NCBI RefSeq assembly: GCF_019175285.1
Contig: NC_056525.1
Coordinates: 134,987,452 to 135,051,451, forward strand
Origin: Sceloporus undulatus
Lineage: Eukaryota > Chordata > Lepidosauria > Squamata > Phrynosomatidae
Direction: 5' to 3'
DNA: 64,000 bases
Made by a program: the position numbers and the translations under genes. The stretch's first letter is position 1; each line of letters opens with the position of its first letter. Shown piece by piece: positions 62,439 to 64,000 of the stretch. Below the pieces are notes generated by a model that had not been told where the DNA came from, searched no databases, and worked only from the letters and a program-made list of their open reading frames with translations.

Positions 62439-64000
62439 ATGAAAATGATGATGGAAAAAAGGTTCAAAGAGAGAATCAAGGAAACCAATTTCAGGCAAGT
62501 ATTTTTTTCATTCATACTCTGGTCTGTGTTCTGCTGTATAATGTCTGAGCATGTTCACTATTCAGTGCCAGAAGAAGCAGAGAAGGACTTCTTTGTGGGG
62601 AATCTTGCTAAAGATTTGGGGCTGGAGGTTAGAGATTTGACAAAACGCAAGCTTGGGATCTCTTCTGGAAAGCAGTACTTTGCTCTGAATGAACAAAATG
62701 GGAACCTTTATGTGAAGAACAGGATAGATCGAGAAGAGATTTGTGGAAAATCATCCACCTGTGTTTTAAAATTAGAAATTGTGGCACATAATCCACTTAA
62801 TATTTTCCACATAAATATTTTTATCCAGGATGTGAATGATAATGCCCCACATTTCCGGAAAGAAAATATTGACCTTAAAGTGAGTGAGTCTAATCTTCCT
62901 GGTGCTCGATTTACTTTTGGAATTGCTGAAGATGAGGACATTGGCATAAACTCACTCCAAGATTATAATTTGAGCTCCACTGCATATTTCCAACTAGATG
63001 TTCAAGAGACCAAAGATGGTGGCAAGTATGCAGAATTAATATTACAGAAACAACTTGACAGGGAAAAAGAACACACCCATTACATGATCCTTACAGCTAT
63101 GGATGGAGGAGTACCTAGAAAAACTGGGACTCTCAACATAAGAGTTAATGTAACTGATACTAATGATAATACACCAGTTTTTTCCCAGGCAACGTATAAA
63201 GTAAGCCTAAAAGAGAATGCTCCCATAGGGATGTCTGTGCTTCAGGTTAAAGCCTCTGATGACGATGAAGGATCAAATGCTGAGATCATTTATATGTACA
63301 GTGACATCCCAGAAACAGCTGAGAATACATTTAAACTGGATCCTAAAGATGGAGCAATTACACTTTTGGATACCATTGATTTTGAGAGCAGAAAAAAATA
63401 TGTGATGATCATACAAGCAAGTGATGGAGGAGGATTGGTAGCACATTGCAAAGTAGAGATTGAGGTTCTTGATGAGAATGACAATGCTCCCGATGTGATC
63501 CTTACTTCCATCTCCAGCCCAATTCCTGAAGATCTTGCACCTGGAGCTGTGATTGCCCTCATTAAAGTACATGACAGGGATTCTGGAGAAAATGGGGAAG
63601 TCACTTGTCATCTTCAGGAACTTGTACCTTTCCGGATTGTCTCATCTTCTGACAATTACTTCAAACTCCTCACAGATGGTCCCCTTGACAGAGAAAGGGC
63701 CCCGGAGTATAATATCACGATCACAGCCACAGACAAAGGCATACCTCCTCTGTCCACACACAAAACCATCTGTATACAGATCTCAGATATCAATGATAAC
63801 CCCCCAGCCTTTGAAAAATCTTCCTATACTGCCAGTATTTTAGAGAACAATCCTTCTGGAGTTTCTGTTTTCCACATCAAGGCCTCTGACCCAGATCTGG
63901 ACCGCAATGCCCAAATCACTTACTCCATTCTCAGTAGCAATATTGAAGACTTGCCTATTTCCTCCTATATCTCCATTAACTCTGAAACTGGAACCATCTA
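62439..64000 (+). CDS. PCDHGB: B-type gamma-protocadherin variable exon, 5' part, runs off right edge
   Basis: From ATG 62439 ([20 protein letters not shown]) the frame is open without a stop to the window edge (520 codons). I checked the phase at DVNDNAPHF (62829), DENDNAP (63471), [11 protein letters not shown] (63780) and [14 protein letters not shown] (63960). Signal peptide [16 protein letters not shown]; mature [21 protein letters not shown]1 to EC5 are present in part or whole. It is very close to the B exon at 37654-40086 (for example [32 protein letters not shown]) and is its inverted duplicate, with private changes such as [25 protein letters not shown] and DDDEGS. It would encode a homophilic neuronal adhesion isoform once spliced to constant exons, if the orientation shown is real. 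Confidence 0.94.
   Translation, partial: MKMMMEKRFKERIKETNFRQVFFSFILWSVFCCIMSEHVHYSVPEEAEKDFFVGNLAKDLGLEVRDLTKRKLGISSGKQYFALNEQNGNLYVKNRIDREEICGKSSTCVLKLEIVAHNPLNIFHINIFIQDVNDNAPHFRKENIDLKVSESNLPGARFTFGIAEDEDIGINSLQDYNLSSTAYFQLDVQETKDGGKYAELILQKQLDREKEHTHYMILTAMDGGVPRKTGTLNIRVNVTDTNDNTPVFSQATYKVSLKENAPIGMSVLQVKASDDDEGSNAEIIYMYSDIPETAENTFKLDPKDGAITLLDTIDFESRKKYVMIIQASDGGGLVAHCKVEIEVLDENDNAPDVILTSISSPIPEDLAPGAVIALIKVHDRDSGENGEVTCHLQELVPFRIVSSSDNYFKLLTDGPLDRERAPEYNITITATDKGIPPLSTHKTICIQISDINDNPPAFEKSSYTASILENNPSGVSVFHIKASDPDLDRNAQITYSILSSNIEDLPISSYISINSETGTI

Larger units (their letters stand above)
58448..64000. repeat. Right arm of a large inverted duplication (A exon, spacer, B exon)
   Basis: In plus orientation the order A exon end, spacer, B promoter, B exon matches the minus-orientation order 46000 to 38500. 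Matching spacer landmarks are 59217-59340 with 44770-44640, 60590-60720 with 43320-43200, 61310-61680 with 42370-41962, and 62186-62240 with 40342-40286. The spacer is 3.2 kb here against 4.7 kb there, mostly because the LINE/SINE cluster at 40985-41747 is missing. Confidence 0.85.

Overview
The window is part of a vertebrate clustered protocadherin locus, the gamma (PCDHG) cluster, most likely from a squamate reptile (lizard). Each real gene is one large variable exon of about 2.43 kb. It encodes a signal peptide, six cadherin (EC) repeats, one membrane helix and a short variable cytoplasmic piece, and it stops at an in-frame GTGAG splice donor. Two exon types occur. A-type exons end with a [20 protein letters not shown]-like tail as in mammalian PCDHGA. 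B-type exons end with an [23 protein letters not shown]-like tail as in PCDHGB. The lizard inference rests on the repeats: CR1 LINEs, a tRNA-derived SINE of the type abundant in iguanian lizards, RTE/Bov-B and R4-like LINEs, and short DNA transposons, all in an AT-rich background.

From position 1 to about 55.4 kb every variable exon is on the minus strand, so transcription runs right to left. The shared constant exons are not in the window and would lie beyond its left edge. In transcript order the exons are: A (3' part only, 55004-55447), A (44773-47199), B (37654-40086), A (30937-33362, frame broken in EC4), A (20366-22789), B (13612-16044), A (8507-10924), A (2908-4719, 5'-truncated) and a decayed B pseudogene (about 1-1000). 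Five exons are fully open from ATG to donor. Upstream of each complete exon, about 160-270 bp from the ATG, lies the protocadherin promoter element (CSE, the CTCF-binding CGCT-box type).

From 55.4 kb to the right edge the orientation changes. Block 55448-57791 carries a plus-strand promoter and the 5' part of an A exon. Its end is exactly complementary to the start of the truncated minus-strand fragment next to it, so the two are one exon with an inverted 5' part. A 656-base N gap (57792-58447) follows. Then come plus-strand sequences (3' half of an A exon, a spacer, and a B exon running off the window) that form an inverted duplicate of 37.7-47 kb. The abrupt breakpoints, the N gap and the deletion-rich sequence suggest misassembly more than biology.

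Spacers 3-8 kb long hold the repeats. They are themselves paralogous, which shows that the cluster grew by duplicating A+B units. One unit (48.7-50.2 kb) keeps both flanks of a B exon but has lost the exon. Functionally the exons are alternative first exons: promoter choice, through CTCF at the CSE, would decide which cell-surface adhesion isoform a neuron displays.
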